The position numbers and the translations under genes were made by a program. Below are positions 25,344 through 33,982 of a stretch of 64,000 nt of DNA, in pieces. The DNA lies in assembly GCA_963723765.1 (NCBI GenBank), contig CAVRSD010000007.1, positions 1 to 64,000 of the forward strand. The letters are read 5' to 3'. The notes under the pieces are model-generated. The model was given only the letters and a program-made list of their open reading frames with translations. It did not search any database and was not told the origin of the DNA. Numbering within the stretch: the stretch's first letter is position 1; each line of letters starts with the position of its first letter. Source of the DNA: DATBAX01 sp963723765 (lineage in GTDB: Bacteria; Acidobacteriota; Terriglobia; Terriglobales; Acidobacteriaceae).

Positions 25344-26582
25344 TTACCCCAGATACTTCAAGAACTGGCTCGGTTTCTCGTCAAACCCAGGAAACACCTG
25401 ATCGAGATTCTTGTTCCCCAAATGTTGATACACCGCCTCGCCGATCACGCGGCGAAAGTCTGTGGTGATTGCCAGATCGCGGCCTTCGTAAAGCTGCGAT
25501 TGATCGAGTCCGGGCCAACGCCCGTAAACTTTGCCGCCCTTCACCGGGCCCCCCATGACGAACATGACATTGGCGTGTCCGTGGTCGGTGCCGCGGTTGC
25601 CATTTTCGCGTGCAGTGCGCCCGAACTCCGACATGGTGACGACGACGGTATCCTCTCCCAGATCGCCAAGGTCGGTCCAGAACGCAGCGAGTGATCCTGA
25701 AAAATCGTGCAGCACATTCGCGATCTGGCCCTGCGTGCTGCCTTCATTCACATGATGGTCCCAGCCGCCAATGTCCGCGAACGCTACTTGCACGCCGAGG
25801 TTTGCTTTGATGAGCTGGGCAAGCTGTTTGAGGCTATCGCCAAAGCGTCCTTTCGGATAATCAGCTCCGGCAGCCGGCGTGTACTTGGATGGATCGGACG
25901 CCTTCAGCATTTTCACTGCGTCGAACGTTTCCTGCCCAGTGCCGTGCAGTACCGTATCCACCGAATGCTCGTACATGGCTTCAAAAGTATTGGCAATGGG
26001 TTGATTTTTCGGATTGCTTCCTCCCACTCCGAAATCATTAATGTTATTGATGGCCACGGCTGGCTCGTTGCCGGAAAGAATACGCGGCATGGACGGGCCC
26101 ATCGCGATGGCGCGGAAGGCCGACTTATCTTCAGGGAGCGAACGAAGAGTCCGGTTTAGCCAGCCGTCGTCCGTGGCCTTCACGCCGGGCGTTCCGGATT
26201 CCATGAAATCCTGAGCGTCGAAGTGAGAGCGCGTAGGGTCGGGCGATCCTGCGGCATGCACGATTGCCAGTTGACGCTGGTTCCACAGCGGCTGCAATGG
26301 TGACAGCGAAGGATGTAGTCCGAAAAAACCGTCGAGATCAAGCACATCTTTACGCGGAATATTGATCGACGGTCGCATGGAGTAATAAGATTTCTCGCCG
26401 TATGGCACCACGATGTTGAGACCATCCGCCGCACCACGCTGGAAAATCACCACCAACCGTTTATTCTTGCCCCCCACTGACGCGGCGGCATAAGCAGCAC
26501 GAGCCAGAAATGCCGGAACCGCCGCTGTGCCCACAACCGTGAGAGCGCTGTTGCGAAGAAATACTCTGCGAGTGATCGGCAT
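25344..26582 (-). CDS. DUF1501 secreted protein (Tat signal)
   Basis: This 412-residue protein opens with a twin-arginine signal (TRRVFLRNSALTVVG) and contains the family motifs QRGAADGLNIVVPYG, AAGSPDPTRSHFDAQDFMESG, GGWDHHVNEG and MSEFGRTARENGNRGTDHGH. DUF1501 proteins belong to the alkaline-phosphatase/sulfatase-like superfamily and are exported folded through Tat. It lies 81 bases after the DUF1800 gene on the same strand, the usual pairing of these families in acidobacteria and planctomycetes. The joint function is not established. Confidence 0.93.
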   Translation of the reverse strand: MPITRRVFLRNSALTVVGTAAVPAFLARAAYAAASVGGKNKRLVVIFQRGAADGLNIVVPYGEKSYYSMRPSINIPRKDVLDLDGFFGLHPSLSPLQPLWNQRQLAIVHAAGSPDPTRSHFDAQDFMESGTPGVKATDDGWLNRTLRSLPEDKSAFRAIAMGPSMPRILSGNEPAVAINNINDFGVGGSNPKNQPIANTFEAMYEHSVDTVLHGTGQETFDAVKMLKASDPSKYTPAAGADYPKGRFGDSLKQLAQLIKANLGVQVAFADIGGWDHHVNEGSTQGQIANVLHDFSGSLAAFWTDLGDLGEDTVVVTMSEFGRTARENGNRGTDHGHANVMFVMGGPVKGGKVYGRWPGLDQSQLYEGRDLAITTDFRRVIGEAVYQHLGNKNLDQVFPGFDEKPSQFLKYLG

Positions 26583-26663
26583 ATATTCAACTCCTTGTTA
26601 AAACCATCAGTAGTCAGTAATCGGTTACTCACTCGCTGAAAGCTGGCGGCCAAAAGCTGACAG

Positions 26664-28715
26664 CTATCTTTTCTGAAACTCCGGTGATCCTAAAATCAAT
26701 CCTGCGATGGCGCCGACATTCGGCGGATGCGCGGGATCGTCCAATTTGCGCTGAGCGATTGCGGGATCTTCCAGACGCGCCGCAATCGTGTCATGCGTTT
26801 GCTTCGACACATCTCCATTAAGCAGGCTGGTTTCGAGCACCGCGAGAGTTTGCATCGGGTCAGTCGGCGAAACCGCCGTGCTGAATGCATGCTCGGGGTT
26901 CACCGTCACACCTTTGAGTTTGCCCGCTGTCAAAGTGAGTGCAAAATTCATCCGTCCCAGGAGCGCGGACGAATTTACCCAGGCGTCCGCTTTCATGGAA
27001 TAGCCAGTCGGTGGCTGCATGCCATAAAGCGGCATTCCCAGGTTTTGCAGTTGCCGCGCCAGATTCATGGCATCAGTCACGTCCGCACCACTCGCACGCA
27101 GGGATGAGACCACAAACTCCAAAGGCGTTTTGACCTTGGCGCGATAAGTATCAGTCGACCAAAACTCCGGTGACCGCAGCATGGTTCTCAATACTTCGCG
27201 AATATCGCCTTCCTTCTTCAAGAAGGTTTGCGTCATGCGATCCACCAACTGCGGCGGCGGATTGTCCGAAACGAAACGCATCGCCAGCTTGGTACAGACA
27301 AACTTGGCCGTAGCCGGATGGTGCGCCAGAATGTGCAGCACCTCAAAGCCTTCCTTCTGCCCATTCGCCTTGATGTGATGCCCGAGAACAACTTTTTCTC
27401 CGGGCTCGTGCATGCGCTCGTCGAATTTAAAGGCAGCGCCGTCTTTGGGTTGCTTGATTGTCCAACCCGTAAGCACGCGAGCAACTTCGGTGACATCTTT
27501 CTGGGTATAGCCGCCATTCACGCCGAGAGTATGCAATTCCATCAGCTCACGGCCATAATTTTCATTGAGCCCGTTGCGCTTGCCTTTGGACTGCGTCACC
27601 GGTCCGTTCTGCCGCGCCCGTTTTCTGGCCTGACTCCTGTTTCCACGTTTGCCAATGCCATTCGCGATGTCGGAATTCGGTCCCACGCTCAGCCAGTTAT
27701 CGAGGTAGTACAACATGGCCGGACTTTGTGCGGTTGCTGTCAGCAGATCTTCAAATTTGCCCAACGCATGTGGACGAATCACATCGCGTTCATAACTGGT
27801 GACCAGAAACCGGTCCGCATCCTTACCGATAAACACGTTGAAGTGATTGAACCAGAAGTCCGTCATCACTTCCTGGAGTTGGCGTTCACTGTAGGTCGCG
27901 CGCAGCAATTTGCCCTGAACCAGTTCCTCATCCACGACTTGTTCCGGATTATTCAACGCTATCAGAGTTTCCCGCTGCTCCGGACTCATGCCCTCCATGA
28001 ACTTGTCCCGCTTGTCGCCTTTGAGCGAACTGCTGATGGCGATCCGGTTGGGCGCTGACATCTGCAGAATTTCTTTCATCTTCTCATTGGGTGGCAGGTG
28101 CATCAATTCATCGACGAGAGCGTTATTGTTGAAGCGTTCTTCTCGCACGCGGACTTGCTCATCGTCAGCGGCGGCCATCATTTTTCCGCTGGCGTCACCA
28201 GTTCTAGAGTCACCGGTTTGAGCTTCAGTGCTCGGTATACTGGCGGCCACTTGCCTCTTCGCTTCTTTTTTCTCCTGCTTTTCCTGGTAGCGCAAAAGTT
28301 GTGTCTCGTACACTGCGCGCTTCACCGGGTTCGATGGCATGGAATCCTTGCCATCTTCGATCGCCTTGATGAGCTGCCGGGGCGGAAAAGTTTCGACAAT
28401 CTCATCGGTGCGCATACGGAGCGTGAGGAAGGGCGACAGACGTGTGTCCAACGCTGAGTCGTCTATCTTTTCAGGGCGGAGTTGCTGGTCGATCCATGCG
28501 TCCACCCCCATGGTCATCACCCGCTCAACGTCGCCCGGCCGGGGTCCGAAGGTGAGCCGGTTTAGCGCGTGGACTGCCCGTTTCTGAGCGTCCATCTCGG
28601 CCGCGGAAGAATACTGTTTGTCCTTCTTATTGCCGCGCGCGAACTGCACAAACACCGTGAGTCCGAGCACTGTCGGAATCAGCAGCAGCGCGAGTTGACG
28701 GGGTTTGAGGTGCAT
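26664..28715 (-). CDS. DUF1800 family protein
   Basis: This 683-residue protein has an N-terminal hydrophobic signal/anchor (LALLLIPTVLGLTVFVQFA) and the family segments LNRLTFGPRPGDVERV, MTDFWFNHFNVFIGKD, NYGRELMELHTLGVNGGYTQKDV and WTIKQPKDGAAFKF. A charged, low-complexity insert (EKQEKKEAKRQ) lies around residue 160. DUF1800 proteins are exported and almost always occur with DUF1501, as here. The biochemical role is unknown. Confidence 0.93.
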   Translation of the reverse strand: MHLKPRQLALLLIPTVLGLTVFVQFARGNKKDKQYSSAAEMDAQKRAVHALNRLTFGPRPGDVERVMTMGVDAWIDQQLRPEKIDDSALDTRLSPFLTLRMRTDEIVETFPPRQLIKAIEDGKDSMPSNPVKRAVYETQLLRYQEKQEKKEAKRQVAASIPSTEAQTGDSRTGDASGKMMAAADDEQVRVREERFNNNALVDELMHLPPNEKMKEILQMSAPNRIAISSSLKGDKRDKFMEGMSPEQRETLIALNNPEQVVDEELVQGKLLRATYSERQLQEVMTDFWFNHFNVFIGKDADRFLVTSYERDVIRPHALGKFEDLLTATAQSPAMLYYLDNWLSVGPNSDIANGIGKRGNRSQARKRARQNGPVTQSKGKRNGLNENYGRELMELHTLGVNGGYTQKDVTEVARVLTGWTIKQPKDGAAFKFDERMHEPGEKVVLGHHIKANGQKEGFEVLHILAHHPATAKFVCTKLAMRFVSDNPPPQLVDRMTQTFLKKEGDIREVLRTMLRSPEFWSTDTYRAKVKTPLEFVVSSLRASGADVTDAMNLARQLQNLGMPLYGMQPPTGYSMKADAWVNSSALLGRMNFALTLTAGKLKGVTVNPEHAFSTAVSPTDPMQTLAVLETSLLNGDVSKQTHDTIAARLEDPAIAQRKLDDPAHPPNVGAIAGLILGSPEFQKR

Positions 28716-28854
28716 GTCGAAATCAGGTAGAAAGATGCCCTACCCATTATCAACCCAAGGCATGGGGAAAGTTGCTACCGAAAAGGGTTACGAGAAGTTA
28801 CCTAGGTACGTGTCGGGAAGAGCTCAGGGAAGGCGTAAGCCTCATAGATTCAGG

Positions 28855-30126
28855 CTACTCGAGTACATCGCCCGGAGTTAGATACAGCCGTCCATGGCTC
28901 ATTTTATGTTGCAGGCTTGCGGCCATGTGGTCAATGTCGGCGGCGGCAATCGTTCCGGCCAAACGCCCTTCCAGAAAAGGCGTGCGATTGCTGCCTACAG
29001 TGTCGCGCCGCACTTGCAGAAGCAGCGCCTGCACCGCATTAGGATCGAACTTGAGTGGGGTCATGCGCACGATCTCAGCCAACACCCCCCCAAACGAAAG
29101 CCGTTCGCGGTACGGCCGTTCGCTGTTCATAGCATCAAAAGTGTCAGCCAGCCCAATGATACGCACCACCATGGGGACTTCATCCATCCTGAGTCCGTCC
29201 GGATAGCCGGAGCCATCGCCACGTTCGTGATGCGAACGAACGCTTTCCGGGATACTCGGCCAGGGGAACTGTACCCCGCTGACGATCTGATGTCCCACCA
29301 ACGTGTGATCGGCCATTTCGCGAAACTCTTCGGCATCGAGAGTGGTTGGTTTGCCGAACAGCCGCTTATCGACCGCCACCTTCCCAATATCGTGCAGGTA
29401 ACCGGCGGAACGCAGGGCGGCAACCTCCCCGATATCCAGGCTCATTGCCTCTCCAATCGCTGCCGCGTAGCGCCCCACCCGCAAAGAGTGTCCGTGAATA
29501 TTGACGTGTTTCACGTCGATGGCATTGGCGAAAGCTTCGAGAGCATTATCGTAAAAGCCGTGCAGAGATCCCATGAGCCGCAGATTGTCAGAGACTCGCT
29601 GCGCCAGCGTTTGCGTCAGGGAATGATTATGAATGGCCAGGGCCACATAGTGGCAGAGCAGATCAAGGGCTTCCAGTTCGTCACCATCGTAGAGAGCGTC
29701 GCCCTCGCGGCGGCCCAACGCCACTACTCCCACGAGCTTGCCCCCGACTTTCAAGGGCGCAAGGCACTTGAACAGTTCGGGGGCAACATTTCCGTTGGAG
29801 CTCAAATATGCATCCGCCGATCCGGGATTCAATACGATGGGTCCCCGCGCGGAAGTTAGAGCATAAACATGCTTGGGCAGGAGAGGGACGATTGCCGGTT
29901 CCGGCATCAGTGCAAAGCCGTCGGAAGCGATCGAACTCAGCAGGGAAGGTTTGTCACTGAAAATAAAAAGCACAGCTTCACGCGCGCCGCCCGCTTGCAG
30001 CAAGGCAGTGAGGATGGCACGCGCCGTCTGCGGAAACTCCCGCTCGGCCGTGATTGCCGGTCCGAGGTCAGAGAGAGCTTCAACCGTTCGCAGGAGCCGC
30101 CGAAAATTGTCTTTCTGCACTGCCAC
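28855..30126 (-). CDS. GAF-HD-GYP domain protein, probable cyclic-di-GMP phosphodiesterase
   Basis: This 423-residue protein has a GAF-like sensor at about 20-170 and an HD-GYP domain in the C-terminal half. The metal and signature residues are intact: HSLRVGRYA, YLHDIGKVAV, HTLVGHQIV, SHHERGDGSGYPDGL and LADTFDAM. HD-GYP proteins hydrolyse cyclic di-GMP to GMP, so this should lower the second messenger in response to a ligand of the GAF domain. It lies upstream of no obvious partner. The GTG at 30126 is one of two close GTG starts. Other cyclic-di-GMP proteins (YajQ, GGDEF-EAL) lie elsewhere in the window. Confidence 0.9.
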   Translation of the reverse strand: MAVQKDNFRRLLRTVEALSDLGPAITAEREFPQTARAILTALLQAGGAREAVLFIFSDKPSLLSSIASDGFALMPEPAIVPLLPKHVYALTSARGPIVLNPGSADAYLSSNGNVAPELFKCLAPLKVGGKLVGVVALGRREGDALYDGDELEALDLLCHYVALAIHNHSLTQTLAQRVSDNLRLMGSLHGFYDNALEAFANAIDVKHVNIHGHSLRVGRYAAAIGEAMSLDIGEVAALRSAGYLHDIGKVAVDKRLFGKPTTLDAEEFREMADHTLVGHQIVSGVQFPWPSIPESVRSHHERGDGSGYPDGLRMDEVPMVVRIIGLADTFDAMNSERPYRERLSFGGVLAEIVRMTPLKFDPNAVQALLLQVRRDTVGSNRTPFLEGRLAGTIAAADIDHMAASLQHKMSHGRLYLTPGDVLE

Positions 30127-30229
30127 TTGTGGGCGGAAGCAGAAACCCAGAGCAAAATGAGAGTACCATGCTGCGAAGTTACTGTATCTAGGCGACTTGT
30201 TGGTTAGTTTGGTGCTGTCGGAAGAGGTT

Positions 30230-30808
30230 CTAGCGCGTAGTTCTTTTGGAGGGGATGGCCCGAAAAGTCATTTCTTTCGCATCGCTTCGATTCCTGGTTT
30301 TCCACTCCAAAAACAGTTCGGTATAGCTTTGAACCATGTAGTCGGTGAGGTCAAGTTTCAAGGCGTGCGCGGTCTGGTCGATCCATCGCGATGGTCCTTC
30401 GATCTCTCCGAAATTCCCGATCGGAGTTTCATCCACGACCACGTGGCCTTTGCCATCGCTCCATTCGGCCCGGAATTTCTCATAGCAGAAAGTTGGACTA
30501 TAACCGAGAGCGTGCAGAATGGCCTCCATTTTTGGGCCGTCAGCGACCTTGGTTTCAGTTTCTACCCGCGACTTGTGACGCCCCCTTGTTCCTTTAGCTT
30601 TGTGCGTAAGTACCCACACGATTCCGTATTTACGAAGCCGCAATAACTCACCACGCTTTCGCAGGATCTGACCGGGAAGATCGTAAAGCGTATTCATCTC
30701 ATGAGTCCGCCGCGTAATCAGCCGGAATCCGGCAACCCGCAAGCGACGATTGAGTGCGCGAATGTCAGCAACGCTAAACTTGATTTCGATTTCTTTATGC
30801 GGAGCCAT
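30230..30808 (-). CDS. CYTH-domain protein (adenylate cyclase class IV / thiamine-triphosphatase-like)
   Basis: This 192-residue protein begins with the CYTH hallmark EIEIKF (E-x-E-x-K) and continues with tunnel residues LRKRGELLRLRKYG, VLTHKAKG, KSRVETETKV and VVVDETPIGNFGEIEG. CYTH enzymes act on triphosphates such as ATP, thiamine triphosphate or tripolyphosphate with divalent metal. The ATG at 30808 is chosen because the EIEIKF strand begins six residues later; an upstream start at 30862 adds unrelated sequence. The substrate cannot be told from sequence. Confidence 0.88.
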   Translation of the reverse strand: MAPHKEIEIKFSVADIRALNRRLRVAGFRLITRRTHEMNTLYDLPGQILRKRGELLRLRKYGIVWVLTHKAKGTRGRHKSRVETETKVADGPKMEAILHALGYSPTFCYEKFRAEWSDGKGHVVVDETPIGNFGEIEGPSRWIDQTAHALKLDLTDYMVQSYTELFLEWKTRNRSDAKEMTFRAIPSKRTTR

Positions 30809-30837
30809 TACGGGCAGTATAAGACATTGCAGGAAGT

Positions 30838-30865
30838 AAAAAAGGGGCGGCGTCTCCGCCACCCC
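30838..30865 (-). terminator. Rho-independent terminator
   Basis: On the minus strand, a GC-rich stem of nine pairs with one mismatch (30865-30844) is followed by a run of six T (30843-30838). It lies 137 bases after the stop of the DUF5818-like gene at 31002-31331 and just upstream of the CYTH gene. Confidence 0.7.
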
Positions 30866-30888
30866 GTATCATTCATAAACCCAAACCT

Positions 30889-30977
30889 CTTGTCATTTCG
30901 ACCGAAGGGAGAAATCTGCTGTTCCTCGCTCCTAGCAAACTGCACGTTCCCAGTCGCGTTGCTCCTGGAATGACAAG
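30889..30977. repeat. Intergenic inverted-repeat element (CTTGTCATT...AATGACAAG)
   Basis: The segment is bounded by CTTGTCATT and its exact inverse AATGACAAG, about 89 bases apart. The text TCGACCGAAGGGAGAAATCT follows the left arm. It resembles the element at 1723-1842 in layout and end sequence, though not in its interior. No gene is supported in it. Confidence 0.6.
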
Positions 30978-31001
30978 ATTGAGGATGCGCGCCGGCAGAG
31001 A

Positions 31002-31331
31002 TTACTTGGTCATCGTGTCCGTTTTAGCAGGGAGCATCTTCACACTCATCACGTGGATCGAATTCTTGTCCGCGTATACATGTGCGCTCAACAGAACGTG
31101 ATGGCCCACGTGGTCCTTAAGAGTCTCAGGATTGATCACATCCCACGCTTTTCCGTCCTTATCCAACACGAAGGTGATCTTATCGCCGTCCATTTTCACC
31201 GTGCCTTTGAGGTTCTTCAAGGGTGCGGCGGGTGCCATTTTGTCGGCGGGGGCTTGCATTGTGTCCTGGGCAAAGGCCGAGGCCCCTACCAATAAGAATA
31301 ACGCTACAACCAGAACCATTAGCTTCTTCAT
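31002..31331 (-). CDS. Small secreted DUF5818-like protein
   Basis: This 109-residue protein has a signal peptide (MVLVVALFLLVGASAFAQ), a Met/Ala/Pro-rich linker and one small beta-rich domain (LKGTVKMDGDKITFVLDKDG, VGHHVLLSAHVYADKNSIHV). The domain ends like the broken gene at 22579-22954, so the two are probably distant relatives. Such proteins are common in acidobacteria and their function is unknown. An inverted-repeat element and a terminator follow it. Confidence 0.75.
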   Translation of the reverse strand: MKKLMVLVVALFLLVGASAFAQDTMQAPADKMAPAAPLKNLKGTVKMDGDKITFVLDKDGKAWDVINPETLKDHVGHHVLLSAHVYADKNSIHVMSVKMLPAKTDTMTK

Positions 31332-31488
31332 ATAATCTCCTTGAGTTTCTGAAACTCACACAGAATTAGACTCCCACTCATCTTACGAATCAAGTGGCAA
31401 AACGGATGTTCGGATGAGGAAATTTTCTAAGGGGTTGCCAGAGCAAGAAGATAAGGACTGAGAGTAAAAGGGAGCTACCAGCTAGAAG

Positions 31489-32490
31489 CTATTTCTCCCG
31501 CGCCACCACGAACTCGGGAGCCCACAACAACGCCCGCTTGATCTCCGTGTCGGGGAAACTACAGATCGCATTGCGCGCCAATTCCGCATATTTCGCGGCA
31601 CAGTCATTGGCAGCTTCAAGCGAACCGTAGCGATTCAGGACTTCAAGAATCTGTCCATGTGTTACGCCCTCAAACGCTCTTTCACGCACCACCGTCTCAA
31701 TCAGCTTGCGCTCCTGTCGCGTACAGCGTTCCAATGCATGAATCACCGCCATCGTGACTTTACCTTCACGCAGATCGCTGGCTACTGGCTTGCCCAGCAC
31801 ATTTTCAGACGCAGTCAGATCGAGTACATCGTCCACAATCTGAAATGCCATACCCAGATCGCGGCCGTACTGCGCCAAATTCTCTTCCTGCTCCGGAGTC
31901 GCCCCGCCGAGGATCGCACCCATACGCATGCAGACGGAAAACAGGCAGGCGGTCTTGCGGAAAATCAGATTGAAGTACTCGTCGAGCGAGATGAGTTTGC
32001 CCAATTTTTCAATCTGCAGCAACTCACCTTCGACCATCTGTTGGGTCAAATCAATCAGGGTGTCAAGAATGCGGAAGTTACGCTCCTGCACCGCGACCTT
32101 GAACGCCTGCATGTAGAGCCAGTCGCCGGCCAGCACGCATTTGGAATTTCCCCACTGCGTGTTTGCCGCCGGACGTCCACGCCGGAGCTGTGCTTCATCG
32201 ATGATGTCGTCGTGCACCAGGGTCGCAGTGTGAATGATCTCCACGACGGCCCCCAGACGGATGGCGCCGCGTCCCTGATAATTCAGAAGTTTGGAAGAAA
32301 GTAGAAGCAACGCGGGACGAATACGTTTGCCCCCACCATTTCGTAAATACTCCCCAATTTCGGTGATCGCCTCGACGCCGGAGACCGTATCGCGCCCGAA
32401 CTCGCGCTCAATGGCGGCGAGGTCTTCGCGCAACATCTCGAAGAACTCTTTCCCGTTCATGGCGGCGGAGAGACTCAATTTGTGTTTCAT
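31489..32490 (-). CDS. Trans-type polyprenyl diphosphate synthase
   Basis: This 333-residue all-helical prenyltransferase has both aspartate-rich motifs, VHDDIIDEAQLRRG (first) and FQIVDDVLDLTA (second), plus GGGKRIRPALLLL for the diphosphate-binding GKR. It condenses isopentenyl diphosphate with an allylic diphosphate to make the long chain of a quinone side chain. The length fits octaprenyl or related synthases (IspB type), but chain length cannot be read reliably. ATG at 32490 is preferred to TTG at 32505 because GTGAG precedes it. It follows yajQ on the same strand after 39 bases. Confidence 0.92.
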   Translation of the reverse strand: MKHKLSLSAAMNGKEFFEMLREDLAAIEREFGRDTVSGVEAITEIGEYLRNGGGKRIRPALLLLSSKLLNYQGRGAIRLGAVVEIIHTATLVHDDIIDEAQLRRGRPAANTQWGNSKCVLAGDWLYMQAFKVAVQERNFRILDTLIDLTQQMVEGELLQIEKLGKLISLDEYFNLIFRKTACLFSVCMRMGAILGGATPEQEENLAQYGRDLGMAFQIVDDVLDLTASENVLGKPVASDLREGKVTMAVIHALERCTRQERKLIETVVRERAFEGVTHGQILEVLNRYGSLEAANDCAAKYAELARNAICSFPDTEIKRALLWAPEFVVAREK

Positions 32491-32529
32491 GTTGTTCTCA
32501 CGCAACTGACGCGTGTGCTGCGAGTAGAT

Positions 32530-33027
32530 TCAATTCGACCGAAAATTAATGAACTGCAAGTCGAGACCCAGATCCTGCTGCCGCAGAAAAGCGATCGTTT
32601 CCTGCAGGGAATCGCGGTCCTTCCCGCTTACCCTCACCAGGTCGCCCTGAATCGAGCCGTTCACTTTTTTCTTTGATTCCTTGATCAGCTTTACGATCTG
32701 CTTGGCTTTCTCAATCGGAATGCCTTGCTGCATGGTGATCTTCTGTTTCGCCGTCGCCCCAGCCGCTGGCTCGATGGGTCCATACGTCAGCCCCTTCAGC
32801 GAGACTCCGCGCTTTACCAGTTTTGCCTGCAGAATGTCATTGACCGCTTTCAGCCGGTAGTCGTCGAGGGAATGCAGCATGATCTCGTCTTTGCCGTTGA
32901 ACTCAATGTTCGACTTCGAATCCTTCAAGTCAAAGCGCGTATGAATTTCCTTCAACGCATGCTGAATGGCATTCGTCACTTCCGTCAGGTCGAGCTTGCT
33001 TACCACATCAAATGTGTTTTCAGGCAT
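32530..33027 (-). CDS. yajQ: YajQ-family nucleotide-binding protein
   Basis: This 165-residue protein matches YajQ in full: SKLDLTEVTNAIQ, HTRFDLKDSKSNIEF, LKGLTYGPIEPAAG and the C-terminal FLRQQDLGLDLQFINFR. Family members in Xanthomonas and Pseudomonas bind cyclic di-GMP and change gene expression. It is in a minus-strand group with the polyprenyl synthase and tatD. A stem-loop separates it from tatD. The identification is firm; the role in this organism is inferred. Confidence 0.95.
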   Translation of the reverse strand: MPENTFDVVSKLDLTEVTNAIQHALKEIHTRFDLKDSKSNIEFNGKDEIMLHSLDDYRLKAVNDILQAKLVKRGVSLKGLTYGPIEPAAGATAKQKITMQQGIPIEKAKQIVKLIKESKKKVNGSIQGDLVRVSGKDRDSLQETIAFLRQQDLGLDLQFINFRSN

Positions 33028-33052
33028 TTGTTTCAGCTTCTATCCTATAGAT

Positions 33053-33072
33053 TCTTCCGCAGTTGCGGAAGA
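33053..33072 (-). terminator. Short perfect stem-loop between tatD and yajQ
   Basis: TCTTCCGCA and TGCGGAAGA are exact inverses separated by two bases, so the hairpin has about eight pairs and a four-base loop. It lies in the 58-base gap between tatD and yajQ. No T-tract follows on the minus strand, so it may process or stabilise RNA. Confidence 0.4.
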
Positions 33073-33085
33073 TGCACCTAACAAG

Positions 33086-33898
33086 CTAAATGGAGTTGGC
33101 GGTTTCGTGAAGCGAAAAGAATTTATAGAAATTCCGGCTGGTCTGCGAACCCACTTCATCAGTCGAAATCCCCCGCAACTCCCCAATTTGCCGGGCCGTC
33201 TCCTTTACAAATGCCGGCTCGTTGCGCTTTCCACGATTCGGCACGGGAGCGAGAAATGGTGAGTCGGTTTCAATCAGCATCCGGTCAAGCGGCACTTCTT
33301 TGGCCGCATCGCGAATGTTTTGTGCCTTGGGGAAGGTTACGTTTCCAGCAAAAGAAATCATGAACCCCATGTCGAGCGAACGTTTAGCCTGCGGAATCGT
33401 GCCCGTAAAGCAATGCAGGATCACCGCCCAGGCCGCTTGGCCCCAGTGTTTCTCGATCATTCCCAAACAGTCATCCCAGGCATTCTCGCTCCCCTCCGAT
33501 GGCCGACAATGGATCACGATGGGCAGTTGGGCCACTTTCGCCAGCTCCATTTGCCGGAGAAATACTTGCTGCTGCACCTCCCGCGGCGAGTGGTCGTAAT
33601 AATAATCCAGCCCAATTTCCCCGACGGCTATGACCTTAGGTCGCTTCGCCAATTGTTCCAATTCCAGAAAGTCCGACTCCTGCGCCAGCTTGGCTTCATG
33701 CGGATGAATCCCAATCGTCGCGTACATCTGATCGTATTTCTCCGCGAGTTGGATGGCGCAATCGAGTGACCCGGGTCCCGTCCCACTTCCGATGGCCACG
33801 ATGGTCTTGACGCCCGCTTCTTTCGCCCGTGAAAGAACCTGTTCACGGTCGGCATCGAACCGTTCCCCTTCGAGATGTGCGTGCGAATCGACAAACAT
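33086..33898 (-). CDS. tatD: TatD-family metal-dependent deoxyribonuclease
   Basis: This 270-residue TIM-barrel hydrolase has the metal ligands in FVDSHAHLEG (first strand), GEIGLDYYYD, PIVIHCRPSE, ILHCFTG and LIETDSPFLAP. Family members hydrolyse DNA 3' ends and are linked to repair and turnover. The family has several paralogs (TatD, YcfH, YjjV) that cannot be separated here. It lies downstream of metG, the order seen in many bacteria. Confidence 0.93.
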   Translation of the reverse strand: MFVDSHAHLEGERFDADREQVLSRAKEAGVKTIVAIGSGTGPGSLDCAIQLAEKYDQMYATIGIHPHEAKLAQESDFLELEQLAKRPKVIAVGEIGLDYYYDHSPREVQQQVFLRQMELAKVAQLPIVIHCRPSEGSENAWDDCLGMIEKHWGQAAWAVILHCFTGTIPQAKRSLDMGFMISFAGNVTFPKAQNIRDAAKEVPLDRMLIETDSPFLAPVPNRGKRNEPAFVKETARQIGELRGISTDEVGSQTSRNFYKFFSLHETANSI

Positions 33899-33903
33899 AA
33901 ATC

Positions 33904-33965
33904 GGGCTCTGGGCTTTAGGCTCTGGGTTAAATCTGCAATCTAAAATCTGCAATCTGAAATTCGC
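33904..33965. repeat. AATCTG-type short intergenic repeats
   Basis: AATCTGCAATCT occurs at 33931-33942 and again at 33945-33956, with related GGGCTCTGGG and TTTAGGCTCTGGG pieces upstream. Similar AATCT-rich text occurs at 46390-46470. These are low-complexity intergenic repeats between tatD and metG. Confidence 0.5.
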
Positions 33966-33982
33966 GAAACTCGAAACTGATC

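Noticed and set aside
28894..29859. Long antisense frame (321 residues) over the HD-GYP gene
   Set aside because: The opposite strand encodes intact HD-GYP catalytic motifs; the antisense text has no family features and arises from codon bias.
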